NCBI GenBank assembly: GCA_014529385.2
Contig: CM043946.1
Coordinates: forward strand, 33,622,558-33,686,557
Reading direction: 5' to 3'
From: Adiantum capillus-veneris
Lineage: Eukaryota > Streptophyta > Polypodiopsida > Polypodiales > Pteridaceae
DNA length: 64,000 bases
This document shows, piece by piece, positions 45,471 to 57,750 of the stretch. Within the stretch, counting starts at the first letter, position 1. Each line of letters opens with the position of its first letter. The notes under the pieces were generated by a model. It saw nothing but the letters and a program-made list of their open reading frames with translations, ran no database searches and was not told the origin of the DNA. The position numbers were made by a program, and so were the translations under genes.

Positions 45471-45958
45471 TATTATCTTCTTTTTCTACCTGATTTCCCT
45501 TACCTAATTGCCCTTGATTTTTTGCCACTACCTAGTAATTCAATCATCGTCCTGTCTCCTACCTGGTCTATCATAGTACCCAACCTCCCCTCTCTACCTT
45601 ATCACTTCTATGCTACCTTTGTGCTGGATAGCTGGATAGTTGCACTCCCTCTCTCAATCGGCCTCTCCCAATCATCTGTGAACCCATATTCTAGGCAGGG
45701 CTATATCAACATCTACTATAGAACAGTGCTATGTACTCTCTTGTGGTGATTGAAAAAGGTATGTAAGTATCATGTGGGGAACATAAAGCTATAGATCTTG
45801 GGCTATAGAGCAGATAGAGTTGCTGGCAATTGAGTAACGATGGTAGGCAGTAGTATACTAATGTGGCGGAAAGCTTTGAGAAAACAATCAACTAATAGAA
45901 ACAAGAAAAGTAGTTTTGAGGAGGAGGAATTTGATAAAGTAGCCATGGTGTCACTGAG

Positions 45959-47770
45959 ATGACTTCCAATGAAAAAATTTACAGGGTACCCTCTCACATG
46001 GTTCATTCAGAATCCAGCTCAGGGCCTTCCAGTAACCATAGTAACAAAGAAGTAGAGGCCAAGCATAAAATAAAGAAAGATCTTCCTGTGTTACATTATG
46101 GAATCAGTAGGCCTCCTCAATCCAAGAGTCAAGTAGATTTTACATTGAATTTTTGCATGCAACTACCCCCATCCTTCTTTCAAGGATGTCCTCTCTAAGG
46201 ACCAACTACAGACCCTCGATCTTACTACATTAGCAAACCTGGATTTACCCGCCGCTGACGTGCCAGGAGCTATTGTGAATGAACTTTTGAACCATTTTCC
46301 CACAGTACAAAGACACAACCTTACAGCTATGCAGATTGTCCATGCTCTCGGAATGACCACCTTTCTGTCTTTGAAGCCGGCCACCTGCACATGTATACTC
46401 CTAGCTTTCTAAAGATGCCACAATTCAGGCCTGTCAAAATTACTACAGATTGATCACTCCAAATAATCAAGGAACAAAGAGTTGTGGGCTATCTTCAAGT
46501 ATTATTTTTTACTCAGAGATTCCAGAGAGTCAAAGAAGAAGCATTGTGATGTGCCCTCTCTGTTTTTCGACTGTGAGGGACTCTACTGTCTGATCCACAC
46601 TATACCTTGTGGATTTCACCAGATTTTGTACACATCCTTACAAACTAGGGCAAAAAGATTTTGAGCACAGATGCAATCTATCTAGTTGAGTTTACAATGT
46701 TTTGTAGCACTGATGTTGGTTTGGGTAATCACTATCCATGTTAGCACTGAAGATGTAGATGCAGATATGCAAGGAAAACTCTTGAAAGGAAAAGGAAAAT
46801 CTGTGGCCAACACGGCCAACCCAATACTTGAGACAAAAAATATGAAAAGGGCTAAAGTGGTGAAGGATACAACAAATCATTAATAACATTTCCAGTATCA
46901 GAGAGTCAACAACCTCGGATAAGCACTCTGTTCGCTAAAATTGGTCTACTCCTGCTCCTTCTGCTCCAACTACTACTGGTTCTGATGGGCCATTGATATG
47001 ATCAGGTGTTTTAGATCAATCGATACATGTCCTAGTTACACCTGCCCCATCTCGGCCTCTCTCTCCCATTTTCACTCCTGCCACAGTGACTACCTTACCT
47101 ATCCCCACTGTAGTCGTCTCCTCATCTATACCCATTGCGGTTATACCCACTCCAAAAACTATCTTAGCTTGACCTCCTAGGCATCCTGCCAGTTGACCAC
47201 CAGGGAGACTTGTCCAACCAGAAGCTAATGTGGGATCTTCAATAGTAATGGACTCTAGATCACTTTTTCGGCTATCTGAGGATATACTACAAGAGTCTAG
47301 GCACGCCATTGCTACCATTGAGCTTAAAGCAGAGCAATTGGTTGCTACTCACGAGCTCCACTCCGCTACATATGCAGCCATGGAGGGCTCTCTAAATGTT
47401 GGAGAGAGCACGATTGCGGATATAGATGCTATATTATTTTTGCTTTGTGACACGTATTGCAAGAAAAGTCTAAAGTAATTACAAGTGCTGGGACTTTGGG
47501 AAGTTCTACTTCATAGTGATATGGGATTTTAGGCTTCAATGAGTAGGGGATATGGCTGGATTGACCAGGGGATATAGGTACATACTCTTGAGGGGTATAC
47601 ACATCCAGGTAACTCTTCCCAATTCATGGGACCCTCTACACACACTCGGCTTCCTTACCACATATGCAATCAACACAGAGCATTCCTTGCAACGGCCTTG
47701 CTGGTGTACACCAACATGGATGTGTTAGTTGACGACCTCAGTACACTTTAGGCCAGGTGCTTCCATCAGT
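45959..47770 (+). pseudogene. Unidentified coding region downstream of pol (possible extra ORF of the plus-strand gypsy element)
   Basis: Successive plus-strand frames carry protein-like text: MTSNEKIYRVPSHMVHSESS (45959), then after a shift LSKDQLQTLDLTTLANLDLP and LNHFPTVQRHNLTAMQIVHA (46190-46360), FLKMPQFRPVKITTD (46400), FKYYFLLRDSRESKKKHCDV and FFDCEGLYCLIHTIPCGFHQ (46482-46664), a lysine-rich stretch (46750-46880), a Pro/Thr-rich stretch, and a helical section VMDSRSLFRLSEDILQESRH (47236 on) up to VYTNMDVLVDDLSTL (47705-47752). A plus-strand frame with KVQQVEALVTGSHF at 56895-57057, just before the right LTR, may be its end beyond the 47,771-56,906 insertion. I recognise no domain. Position, strand and size fit the extra ORF of Athila/Tat-like elements. 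Confidence 0.5.
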
Positions 47771-48798
47771 TGCGCTATCGAAGGATATTGGGTTTGAAAG
47801 GCGAGCCGGGAAGGCACGAGGCCTGTGGCTGTAAGAAAAAGGTGAGAGAGAAGATGCACAACACTGCACAATAGACTAGAACCTCTTTCCAATGAAACGA
47901 AACACAAAGATAATTGAAATTGAAACAAAGTTGACACTCAATTACCCAAGTGGTTCCATTAACGACACCAAAAATTGGATTATTTGATTAAGGAGTTTAT
48001 GCTCCTTTACCAAGGGTTGAAACCCAATTAGAGTAGTAATTACTGATTAAAAGCGCTTGCTAATGGAATTGAACGCTGATGTTGGTGATGAAGCTCTTCC
48101 CTTCTTCTGTCACAAAGGAGTGCCCTTGAATCTGGCTTCATGAGCTCTTGAAAAACTCTTTTTATTTTTGCCGTTTCCCTCTTCTCTTCTGTTGTTGTTC
48201 TTCTCTTCCTCAAATATTGACAAGAGCTCTCCCTTGCAGATCTCTCTGTGATCGTTTCCTTAAAAAAAAAACTCAAATCCCTCTCTTTTTCCCAAAATTT
48301 TTTTGCCCTTATGGGCGTGAGTTTTTTCCCTCTTTGCATGCCAGAGCCACCCCTATTTTTGTCCTGCTTTTCACGTTTGATACCACACTTTTTCTATTTC
48401 TGGGTTTTCTTGAGCATTACAAGAGCCCTTCCCTGCTAGGCAAGTAGTGTTGCGCAATTGGGGTGGAAACCCCTCCCCTTTCTCCCTCAAAAAGGATTGG
48501 GCCCTTTTTTATGAGCACGCGAGACAGACCCTTGCCATGTCATCATCTAGCTCAAGGCATCGCTGCCAACTGCCATGCGGCATCTTCGTCAAAAACCACC
48601 AAGATGGGCCCTCCATACTCTCTTTTAGCATTAACAAGACAACTTTTGGCCTTTTAAAGACGCATCTGGCATTCTTTGAGCTTGAAATTGGCTTGTTATC
48701 AAGCCCTGACCACTGATCACTAAATACATAGCCTTCAAAGAAGCTTAATCTGCATTGCTCTGCTCGTTTTCTCTCCATGGAAGCGGAGCTTCACGACA
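47771..48798 (-). repeat. 3' LTR of the nested degenerate gypsy element
   Basis: About 1.03 kb. It aligns with 54994-55830 and again with 56725-56906 but lacks the ~890 bp present between those blocks in the other LTR. Confidence 0.8.
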
Positions 48799-49974
48799 TC
48801 CACCCCCTCTGAACCTGCAGAGCCTCCAATCTATGCCAATTGCTTAGCATCATCAGACACATTGTCCGATGCATACATAACATTATCTTTTGGAGGTTTA
48901 TCTGTATTGAGATCTTCAAGAACAATCTCGCCTTCTCTCCTCTTGAACAACTTAATCTGCTTGCTTGCAATAGGCACCTTGAGCACAGTGCCATCAAGTT
49001 TGCATAATTTATATGTTGCATTATTAAGAACATGAAGCACCATATATGGCCCAAACCATCGTTTAACCATTGATTCTCCATGCTACTATCATAAACAAGT
49101 ACCCAATCACCGTCTTTGACAACATGAGGTTGTAGTCTATGCTTCCCATCAAATGTTGCTTTATTATTCAACCTTGCCTGCTGCTAAAGCTTCTCTTTAG
49201 CCTGCTTGTTGATATCTTCTTGACGCCTCTCAAGTTGTCAAATATGTAGAGCAAGCAAATCTTTTGTAGACATACCCTCTTCCCATGTAATCATGGTCCA
49301 AGTCATAACCGCTTTCTCTGTAGGCATAATGGGTTTTTGGACGCACATCATCTGAAACGGCATAAAACCTGTAACAAAATTGTGTGTAGTGCGATCAGCC
49401 ACAAAACAAATGATAAGAGTTTAGGCCAATGAACAATACTCCCTTGACAAGCCTTTGTGAAAGCTTTAACAATAGGCGGATGTCCTCTTTCACTTTTCCC
49501 ATTACCTTCTGGATTGTATGATGTAGTGAGAGCCAATTTAATTCTCATAAGAGCAAAAAACTCTTGAGCTTCATTTGCATCCAACTCTCCTCTATCAGTT
49601 GTAATTCTGCCAACACATCCATACCTGGGAATAAAATCTTCTAGCAAGAATTTTCATACTGAACTGGTAGCTTTGGTATGCAAAGCTCTGCCTTCAACCT
49701 GGTCATCAGTAAGATCTTCTCTGGCAAGAACAATGTACCTTATTTGCCACACACCTATTAGCATCGTAATCAGATCCACCACCCACTTGTAGTGCATAGC
49801 TAGTGAATAGGTGGGATGCAATACATCTCGATGTCGCACATTAGAATACTGTTGGCATATTAAGCATGTCTCCATAAATTGAGCCACATCTTTATATATA
49901 CCTTTCCACCAGTATCGATCCTTGATCTTAACAAAGGTTGCCCACACTCCTGTGTCCAACCCATAAGCTTTCAT
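48791..49974 (-). pseudogene. Integrase of the nested degenerate gypsy element
   Basis: The frame 49974-49654 reads YWWKGIYKDVAQFMETCLIC (end of the zinc domain), VVDLITMLIGVWQIRYIVLA and DLTDDQVEGRALHTKATSS. The frame 49647-49348 reads RYGCVGRITTDRGELDANEA, YNPEGNGKSERGHPPIVKAF and WPKLLSFVLWLIALHT. Catalytic positions are VVD (D), TDRGE (D) and KSERG (E). The C-terminal part, 49171-48791, has HVVKDGDWVLVYDSSMENQW and further GPY-like sequence. The VEGRAL / YNPEGNGKxERGH wording differs from the integrases of the other elements here and marks a separate gypsy lineage. Confidence 0.82.
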
Positions 49975-50131
49975 GAAACTCTTTTATCACTCGTTGTTGA
50001 GTTGCCTTGTCGCACACAATCCACTGTGGCACTTCTTTTGTACGCTTAGGATGTTTCCATAGATATCCATCCTTTAGAAAATAGTCGTAGGCCTTTTTCC
50101 TCATCCTCTTATAATCTTGGTCACTCCATCC

Positions 50132-51676
50132 TTATTGTCTAGTGAGAGTGCTAAGGTAGCCGACAATCATAAGCCACTCTTCCTCATAGAATTCCTCAAA
50201 AAATACTTCAAAAACATGAGAAATATTACCACAATTTTCATGTAGATAAGAAGATGTATAGAACTTCAAGCCAACATCATCACTTATAGTAAGCATCTCT
50301 TCTTCATCTTCAAACCTAGCCCTTGATAACATATCTGTAACAATAGAATTATCTCTACTTGCAATGTGAAAAAATTTAGGGTTAAGAGACATAATAAAGG
50401 CTATCCATTGTAGCATGGCAATGTTCGGAGTAGGGTAGTTTGCAATCATCCCTATCAGTGGAAAGCAATCTGTCTCTACTACGACTGAAGCTCCAATAAA
50501 ATATTCTTTGTTAGACCTTAGAGAAGTAGCAATGCCCCAAAGTTCTCTCTTAACCTGCGAGTAACCTCATTGGTGAGCATTGAGCACCTTTGCTCCAAAT
50601 TTAACTGCATACCTGTGTCCTTCTGCATCATCTTGACCTATAGCCCAACCTGACGGGCTAGTGTCAACTATTAAGATTACTCGCCTTTCTGCATTTGTAA
50701 TCAACCTTCCTCAAGGTAGGAGCCTCAAGAAGCATTTGCTTTAGCTTCTTGATAGCCTTCGTGTGAACTTCTTTCCAAACAAACCTCTTCCCTTTCCTTA
50801 GCAATTGATAAAGCACCTCTGCAACATGAGCAGAATGTGGCAACCAAATAAGGTAGAATACACATGCACCTAGAAACCGACGAACTTCAGTAACTGAAGA
50901 GGACGTTTCCTTCATCTTTTGGATAGATTCAACTTTACCTAGACTCGGCCTTCTACCTTTTGGACTACACATATGCCCCACAATTAAAACCTCTTTAGCA
51001 CAAAAAGTTGATTTTTGCCCTGAAAGTGTTAAGAACCGTCGGCACCCCCTCTAATCCTTTACCTTGTCTTTGGATCCTTCTTCACATCCTTTAATTGGTA
51101 GATCATCAATGAAAGGCATAGTAACATGAGGGATAAAATTCCCTTAATACATTATTCAGGTCGTTCATCATATGAGCCGCATAATTAGTTGCACGCTGTG
51201 GTGGCAGAGTGCACATCCTCACCAAACAAGGAGGAGTGCGCATTGTAGTAGGATCCTTGCTCTCCAAAGCTAGTGAAATTGATTGTATCCAGAGTAAATA
51301 TCACCAATGGAGTAAATATATCTACCTGCAAATGCATCAACAAATTCATCCACAATTGGGCCAGTACCCACATTGCAGATTGTTACCTTGTTAACCGACT
51401 GCATGTTCTGTATGAACCTTAAAGTACCATTTTTCTTTGGAACAGTGAACCATCGGTTGGAGTATGGCGCACATGATGGCTCAAAATTCCCATTTGTATC
51501 TTCTCATTAAGAAAATCGATAAGCTTTGTCAAATGAGCTTTAGGAAATGGAACGGAACATAAGCTCCATGACATGTGAGGAGCAGTGAATATAACCAGAG
51601 GTGTAACAACACTTGGATCCACACATCTAATCTCACTTGGCTCAAAAGAAAAAGCTTTACCATGTCTTTTGAGCAT
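50132..51676 (-). pseudogene. Reverse transcriptase and RNase H of the nested degenerate gypsy element
   Basis: The stretch 51676-51419 ends in the RT start (HLTKLIDFLNEKIQMGILSH). A shifted frame at 51440-51180 continues with an RT box-2 to box-4 remnant. The frame 50981-50664 reads KVESIQKMKETSSSVTEVRR, FLGACVFYLIWLPHSAHVAE and RFVWKEVHTKAIKKLKQMLL, the RT/RNase H connection. The frame 50449-50132 reads IAFIMSLNPKFFHIASRDNS, VTDMLSRARF, the end of RNase H. The YxDD box is not readable in any one frame. Many stops and indels make this the most decayed pol in the stack. Confidence 0.72.
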
Positions 51677-52564
51677 ACCTTGAAAGCACTTGATTTCCTC
51701 TTTGTTGAGGAAACCATCTTCTCCAATCTTCAGCTGATGTAATGTCTCCTTAGTGAATTTATGCCCAATGTTCTATGGATTCCTGAGCATAGTATGTTGA
51801 GAGGCTTCTTTGATCACCCCATCACTTCCTTCTAGTAGATGTGTAGCCACTGGTCTCACTTTCTTTGCAAGAGTCTTGTACTTTGTCTCTAACCGTGCTT
51901 CAACTGCTTTACCCAAGTCATCCTCAATATGCATAAGTGTCGTATATGTCCAGATCTTCATATATGTCCATTGAGTGCACTTTAACAACTTCAACTCCAC
52001 TTTGTAACCTGTATTTCCTAATATCCTCAAGCTTTCACATACTGTCAACACAGGAAATCTCTTTGAAGATCCTTGAAATCACATCATCTGGTTCAAGCAC
52101 ATCACTTCCCTACAATTCACTTGAATACTTGAAATATATTGTTTCTCCTACTTAGGTAAATCATTAAATTTTTTGTAAGATACTGAACCCTCAGATGTCA
52201 GTCCCAAAAATCCCGAAGAGAAGGTTTCTCTTTGCGAGAACTTCTCCTCACTTGTGCCACCATAGTCGCGCTTTATTGTGGCACCCCGACAAAATACTCT
52301 GCAAACCTGTGTTTTTTAAACTCTTTGCGTATCTTTGGCATTGGATGATCATGAAAACTGTCCTTGTTCCTAGCATGGTTGACACATACAGTCAAGAATT
52401 GAACCGCTTTCTTAATAATCTTGGCTCCGAACCCTAGCATAAGCCGAGCCATTATCTAGCACCTTGGTTTCCATTCATATAGTCAAGAATTGAACTGATT
52501 TCTTACCATCTCGGCTCTGAACCTTGGCATAAGCCAAGCCATTATCTAGCACCTTGGTTTCCAT

Positions 52565-53614
52565 TCACACAGCCGTAATGTAGGGTTGTCCCAAAATCAG
52601 TGGGGGTAGGGGAGGAATGCCACTGTATAAAGCAGTTTTGCTCATCACTGACATCCCCAATAGTTGCCTTGATGTTTTCACATCCACCATAAGAATCACC
52701 TGGAAGCATGTTGGCATCTCATATCTGACAACCGTGGTCCACATCAATAGGCCACTTCCCCTTCTGGCAAAACTTGTTTTGCCGTATGATTTTTGAACCA
52801 TGGCCTATAAGTGATAAGACTATCTCTTCAATGTTGCCCAGCTTTACCACAGTTTCAGTCGCGTTGCTCTTGCCCAATGAGTCCTGGAAAAATGACTCCT
52901 GGGTATAATTTCACTATCAACACCATATTAGTGAATTTGGAAATTTCCCAATTCCCACTTTTAAAATGAGCTGAAGAGTTGACCACATGGCCAAATTTTA
53001 GCCAAAATTTTAAGAGCATGGCATGAAAGATCTTTTCAAGTACTACCTTATGGAAGGATTTGGCCTTAAAAAATATTTTGATATTTTTCCATATGGCCAA
53101 ATATTTTAGACATTGGCGATTTCCAAATTGGCTCCAAAGTCTCAAACTCTCCAAAATGGTGTTTATCTCCCTCATTATTGAAATGCACATTTCTTACCTT
53201 GGGTACAATCGGGTTTGAAACCACCAAAAACCTCAACTCTTTATGTTCAAGCTCTTTAATTCTTCTTCACAATCATCCAAAATTGCTTCATTGTGTCAAA
53301 TCATCTAGCTCTCAACTGATTCTGGCTCCTGCTCAATTGGTATATACCGCTTCCTCTTGATAATATTGATAATCTCCTCATGGAACTTGCGCTTGGCAAT
53401 TCCCAGGATATCAATGAATGTGAGCTCCACTAGTTAGGATGCTCTCTTCAAAAAATTTCTTTAGACTTGTAGCCAAATCAATATCAGATTTAAGTTTATA
53501 TGAAGGTCCCCTAGGTTTACCTTGCTTTTTATCCTTTGGTGCCTCCTCCATAACCACCTCGGGAGCGGGCTTAAGAGCATGCCCTTCCTCTTTCTTAGTG
53601 CTAGATCTTGTCAC
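52565..53614 (-). pseudogene. Gag-pol junction region with protease remnant
   Basis: Short minus-strand frames at 53614-53411 (lysine-rich, EEAPKDKKQGKPRGPSYKLK) and 52801-52565 (DVKTSRQLLG, PPLPPLILGQPYIT) lie where protease should be. GQPYIT resembles the second protease box (LGxPWL). The first catalytic triad is not visible. Confidence rests on position. Confidence 0.4.
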
Positions 53615-53910
53615 CCTTTTCGATGTCCCTGTAACTTATTCATCCTTTTTTGCTTTTCTTCCACCATAGCCTCATTAAATCTCAGTATATGCAATAAATG
53701 CATATGCTGAGAGGGAATCCACTGAATCAGTCCACCCTGTGGTTTGTCGAATAGAATTCCCTACTTGTCGTAGTTTCTCATAAGTTACTTACCTGCTTCT
53801 GTTGTCTTTAAATCATAAGGACACAATTGGCTCTTAGCACCCGCACCATCATCATCTCCCTTTCCAACATAGACCTGCAACAAGAGCAACATTATGCTGT
53901 ATTTCTTCTT

Positions 53911-54914
53911 CTAGCTTTTGATGCCACCCCTACCAAAGTTCAAGCGGAGCATCTCACCTGTTGCCCTGAGGTGAATCTTCTTATCCTTCCAAAAAACCAC
54001 ATTCCTTCTGTAAGCTTCATCAAAATCATCACACTTCTTAACATATCTATGGTCTTCACTATCACACCACATGCATCGATCCCAACCTTTGCGTGGAGGT
54101 TGTTTCTTAGGCTCAAAAGTAGACCCCTTTGCAACAGCTAACCCTTGAAATTTTACAGTTTTGAAATTCAAATTTAACTCTTGAATACCTTTCACCAGTT
54201 CATCGAGAACCGGCTGCTCCACTTTGGGCATTGTTGAGGATGATTACTCCTTAGTTTCCTCTTCCACAACATCCATGACATCGGCCACAATCAGCTTGTC
54301 AACCCTCATATGCCGTTTCATGATCATATTCACTGGTTCACTTACTATCTTCCAATTCGACGTTAAGGCCAATTCACCTGTTGAATCTTCCAGCAACTAT
54401 ACCAAACTCTTTTGAATCTGTGTATCAGCAGTGTGAATGCAAAATTCAGCATTTTGATCCTTCATCGACCGCTACTCTACTGAGGAGAACTAGTCAAAGT
54501 TCTTCTCAAATTCCCTTAACAACTCTCGTGCATGGAAGTATTCGTTCTTCTTTTGCACCCAGGCTTGCCTGGTTACCCTCTGTGAATCTTTGAAAAAATA
54601 TTCCTCTTGTAGTGCCTTCTTGAATTTTTGCCAATCAGGTACATGAGCTGCTTGAATGTCTTTAATCTGAGACCTAAGTTCAGGCATTGCAATTATGTGA
54701 AACCATCAATTGCATTTTGATCATCAATCCCATTATCTTCCATTACTTTCTCGTAGATATTGCAAAATTTGCTAATATCTTGGCCTTCAAACCGTTGTAG
54801 TTTATTTGTGACTGTCTGTTGAGCTCTACAAATCCACTCCTGTAGATTATGGTATTGTTGGGTAGCCTGTTGTTGCTGCATATAAATCACAAATTGCTGC
54901 ATCATTTGTTGCAT
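53911..54914 (-). pseudogene. Gag of the nested degenerate gypsy element
   Basis: Frames in order: MQQMMQQFVIYMQQQQATQQ with LQRFEGQDISKFCNIYEKVM (54914-54693); MPELRSQIKDIQAAHVPDWQ with FKKALQEEYFFKDSQRVTRQ (54687-54490); and, after a degenerate stretch, PKVEQPVLDELVKGIQELNL with WDRCMWCDSEDHRYVKKCDD (54231-53911). The last is a CX2CX4HX5C zinc knuckle, one residue longer than usual in its final spacing. The fungal/plant style W..FKKALQEEYF box identifies gag. Confidence 0.75.
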
Positions 54915-54993
54915 GTCTGCCTCCTACAGTGTAGACATCTTACTCAATGAAAATTTCCCACCCTGGCTCAATTTTGCATTGGGTTCACCAAAT

Positions 54994-56906
54994 TGTCAGC
55001 GGATATTCGGTTTGAAAGGTGAGCTGGGAAGGCACGGGGCCTCTGGCTGTAAGAAAAAGGTGAGAAAGAAGATGCACAACACTGCATGATAGACTAGAAC
55101 CTCTTTGCAATGAAAATAAAACATGAAGATAATTGAAATTGGAACCACGTACGAAGCCGACACTCGATTACCCAAGCGGCCCTTAACGACACCAAAAATT
55201 GGATTATCTGATTAAGGGGTTTATTGCTACTTTACAAAGGGTTTAAACCTAATTAGAGTAGTAATCACTCATTAAGAGCGCCCGCTAATGGAATTGATTG
55301 CCCATGATGGTGATGAAGCTCCTCCCTTGAGTCTAGATCACAAAGGAATGCCCCAAATCGAGATTCGCGAGCTCTTGAAAAACTCTTTCTATTTTTGCCG
55401 TTTCCCTCTTCTCCTCTATCGTTGTTCTTCTCTTCCTCAAATCTTGACAAGAGCTCTCCCCTGCAACTCTCTCTGTGTTCCTTTTTAAGAAAAAACTCGA
55501 ACCCCTCTTTTTGCCAAATTTTGTTTTTCCCTTATAGGTGCGAGTTTTTTCCCTCTTTGCATGCCAGAGCCACCCCTATTTTTGGCATGCTTTTCATGTG
55601 GGATACCACACTTTTTCTATTTGTGGATTTTCTTGAGCCCCCCCCCGGCCACCCTGCTAGGCAAGTAGCACCGGTGCCACTGGGGTAGAAACCCCTCCCC
55701 TTTCTCCCTCAAAAAAGGATTGGGCCCTTTTTTATGGGCACACAAGATAGACCCTTGCCATGTCATCATCTAGATCAAGACGTCATGGCCAACTGCCATG
55801 CGGCACTGTCATAAAAAACCGCCAAGGTCGGCCCGCCAATGCCACCACAGTAGCGCCTAGTGGCATCCGCCATAGCTCACGAGAGCCCAAGTTCTCTCTT
55901 CCACTTGCTCATACCCACTAAGTCACGAGCTAGTCTTTATAGCCTTTGATTTTGGGGTTGGCCTTCACATGTGGAATTTTCCCCCTTCTTCTTGTGCCAC
56001 GTGGCAGCCCCAGCTTCCTTGAGTCTCATTGTCCTTGGAAAATATCTTCCCAAACTATATAAAAAAAATCAATTTCCTATCCATTTCACTGCCTTCTATT
56101 TGGTTGCCTGAAATTCAGTTCCCCGAGCCGTTGGTTTTTATTAAAATATCCACAAACCGGCTCTAGACGGTGCCAAACCCACCACACTTAGACATTGCTG
56201 AGCCCCCCAACCACGGTGACAAAAAATCGAGAAAAGTCATCTCATGCATCCCTGTGAAGAACTGACGTCAACTTCAACCTTCATTATCTTGTCGATCCGC
56301 ACTCTGATTGACAAGCTGTAAATTCGTATGAACTTCACACATCACATACTTCACTTGCAAACCCTGGCAAGACTGCAAAAACCTTTAATTGGAACATTAA
56401 TCGAGGCAACCAACTTGGTATAGAACTTGCCCCCTGTGAAAATCAAACTAGAAGTATCTTGGCAACCACAACTCTGATTGCCAATTTGAAAAGACCGGCG
56501 CTCTCCACAAGATGAGCACTTCAGGTCCATGCACTTACCTCACCCTTGATCCTTCATCTATAGCTACCCAATCCGATACAAATTTGCAAACTGCTCAAAC
56601 TTAAACCTGTCATAACTTCTTATCCGTAGGTCCAATTGACGAGCTATAAAGACAAGCTTGTAGAGAACCTCGAGTACTGCAATTCTAGTCTATAAACTCC
56701 CTTCTGTGATCTCTTCAAGCATAATCTCTTTTAGCATTAACAAGACAACTTTTGACCTTTTAAAGCCATTTGGCATTCTTTTAAGTTAAAATTGGCTTGT
56801 TATCAAGCCTTGACCACTGATCACTAAATACATAGCCTTCAAATAAGCTTAATCTACATCCTTATGCTCACTTTCTCTCCATGGAAGTGGAGCTAAGGAA
56901 AGTGCA
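54994..56906 (-). repeat. 5' LTR of the nested degenerate gypsy element, ~0.9 kb longer
   Basis: It shares GGTTTGAAAGG, GACACCAAAAATTGGATTAT, GACAAGAGCTCTCCC and TTAGCATTAACAAGACAACT with the 3' LTR. The extra block at about 55830-56725 shows no inverted ends or coding and could be an insertion here or a deletion in the partner. Confidence 0.78.
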
Positions 56907-57171
56907 GCAGGTGGAAGCTCTAGTCACAGGAAGCCACTTCATCCAGAGTAGTAGAGCTCCTCAGCAACAACCTCCTACCATTGATGTGATGGCTCCTCCC
57001 CGAGAGGAGGATACTTCAAGTGCATTAGTCGCAACAATGACTCTTTCTCTTGGGTGATAGGACCGCACTGATCTACTTAGTCTTCTTTTGTACATATAGT
57101 GACTTCTTGGTTCTCTTTGCAGCCTAGTGTTTCTCTCACCAAGAGGATGAGTGGTTTTGTGGAGGGCAACC

Positions 57172-57745
57172 TGTAGCAGGGCTACAATGTCACATGCATT
57201 GGACAGATAGTTAGTTGCAGTTGGGCTAGGGTTCACACTGGACAAACTTTTTCTTGGGTAGTGACATGTGGCAGGCATACGGGTGGTGGTCTAGCCGATG
57301 TGGAGCTAGCAGACCACCAGGACCACAGTTTGGAGATAGTCTTAGTTGGATGGGATATTTGTGAGCCGTTGGTGGCTCTTTATGGTGTATATATCCGTAG
57401 TGTTTGGGGTTATGGATATTATACTTTGTGTGGTCAGTAGTCTAGAGTCTATCATCTGGAGTTATACACAATAAATCTGCACCATCTCCACACATCTGAG
57501 CGTTGACACCCCATTTGTATCTATGAGTTCTTGGCTAGAGCTGAGTGTGCTGCCATGCCAGAGTTTGTACTTTTTTCTTTGAGTTAGTCGAGTCCCATAT
57601 GTTTAAGTTCTACTATTGATTTATGTGTGTTGTTGCTTTGTTTTTCCTTGTTTCCTGTGTTGTCATTCTGTTGGAGTGAGATGTCACACACATTGCACTG
57701 AAGAGAACCCCTTGTAGAGAGCAATGCCACATTATCTTAACTACA
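57172..57745 (+). repeat. Right (3') LTR of the 41.9-kb element
   Basis: The 574-bp LTR starts TGTAG and ends CTACA, immediately before the CTTTA duplication. A modest purine run (GTGGAGGGCAA) just upstream at about 57158-57169 is the polypurine-tract candidate. Many differences from the left copy suggest an old insertion, which fits the number of elements nested inside it. Confidence 0.82.
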
Positions 57746-57750
57746 CTTTA

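Larger units (their letters stand above)
47771..56906 (-). mobile_element. Degenerate Ty3/gypsy element nested in the plus-strand element
   Basis: LTR-like blocks at about 47771-48798 and 54994-56906 are direct copies. On the minus strand a polypurine tract CAGAGGGGGTGGA (48799-48812) precedes the 3' LTR start TGTCGTGAAG. Coding order on the minus strand is gag (54914-53911), a protease-region remnant, RT (about 51676-50664), RNase H (about 50660-50132) and integrase (49974-49348). The sequence after the 5' LTR is TTTGGTGAACCC, a possible primer site that I cannot assign to a tRNA. No target duplication was found, so the outer ends are approximate. Confidence 0.8.
15809..57745 (+). mobile_element. 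41.9-kb Ty3/gypsy element filled with nested insertions
   Basis: The left end TGTAGAGGGATACATTGTCA and the right-LTR start TGTAGCAGGGCTACAATGTC (57172) are related. The right LTR ends ...ACTACA at 57745, so the termini form TGTAG/CTACA. CTTTA flanks both sides (15804-15808 and 57746-57750), and the copia reading frame is continuous when the insertion is removed. Its own plus-strand genes are gag, protease, RT, RNase H, integrase (16681-25975) and a later coding region (45959-47770). Subtracting the three insertions at 21570-24998, 26536-42818 and about 47771-56906 leaves roughly 13 kb, a normal size for large plant gypsy elements of the Athila/Tat kind with an extra ORF after pol. That lineage assignment is an inference. 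Confidence 0.8.
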
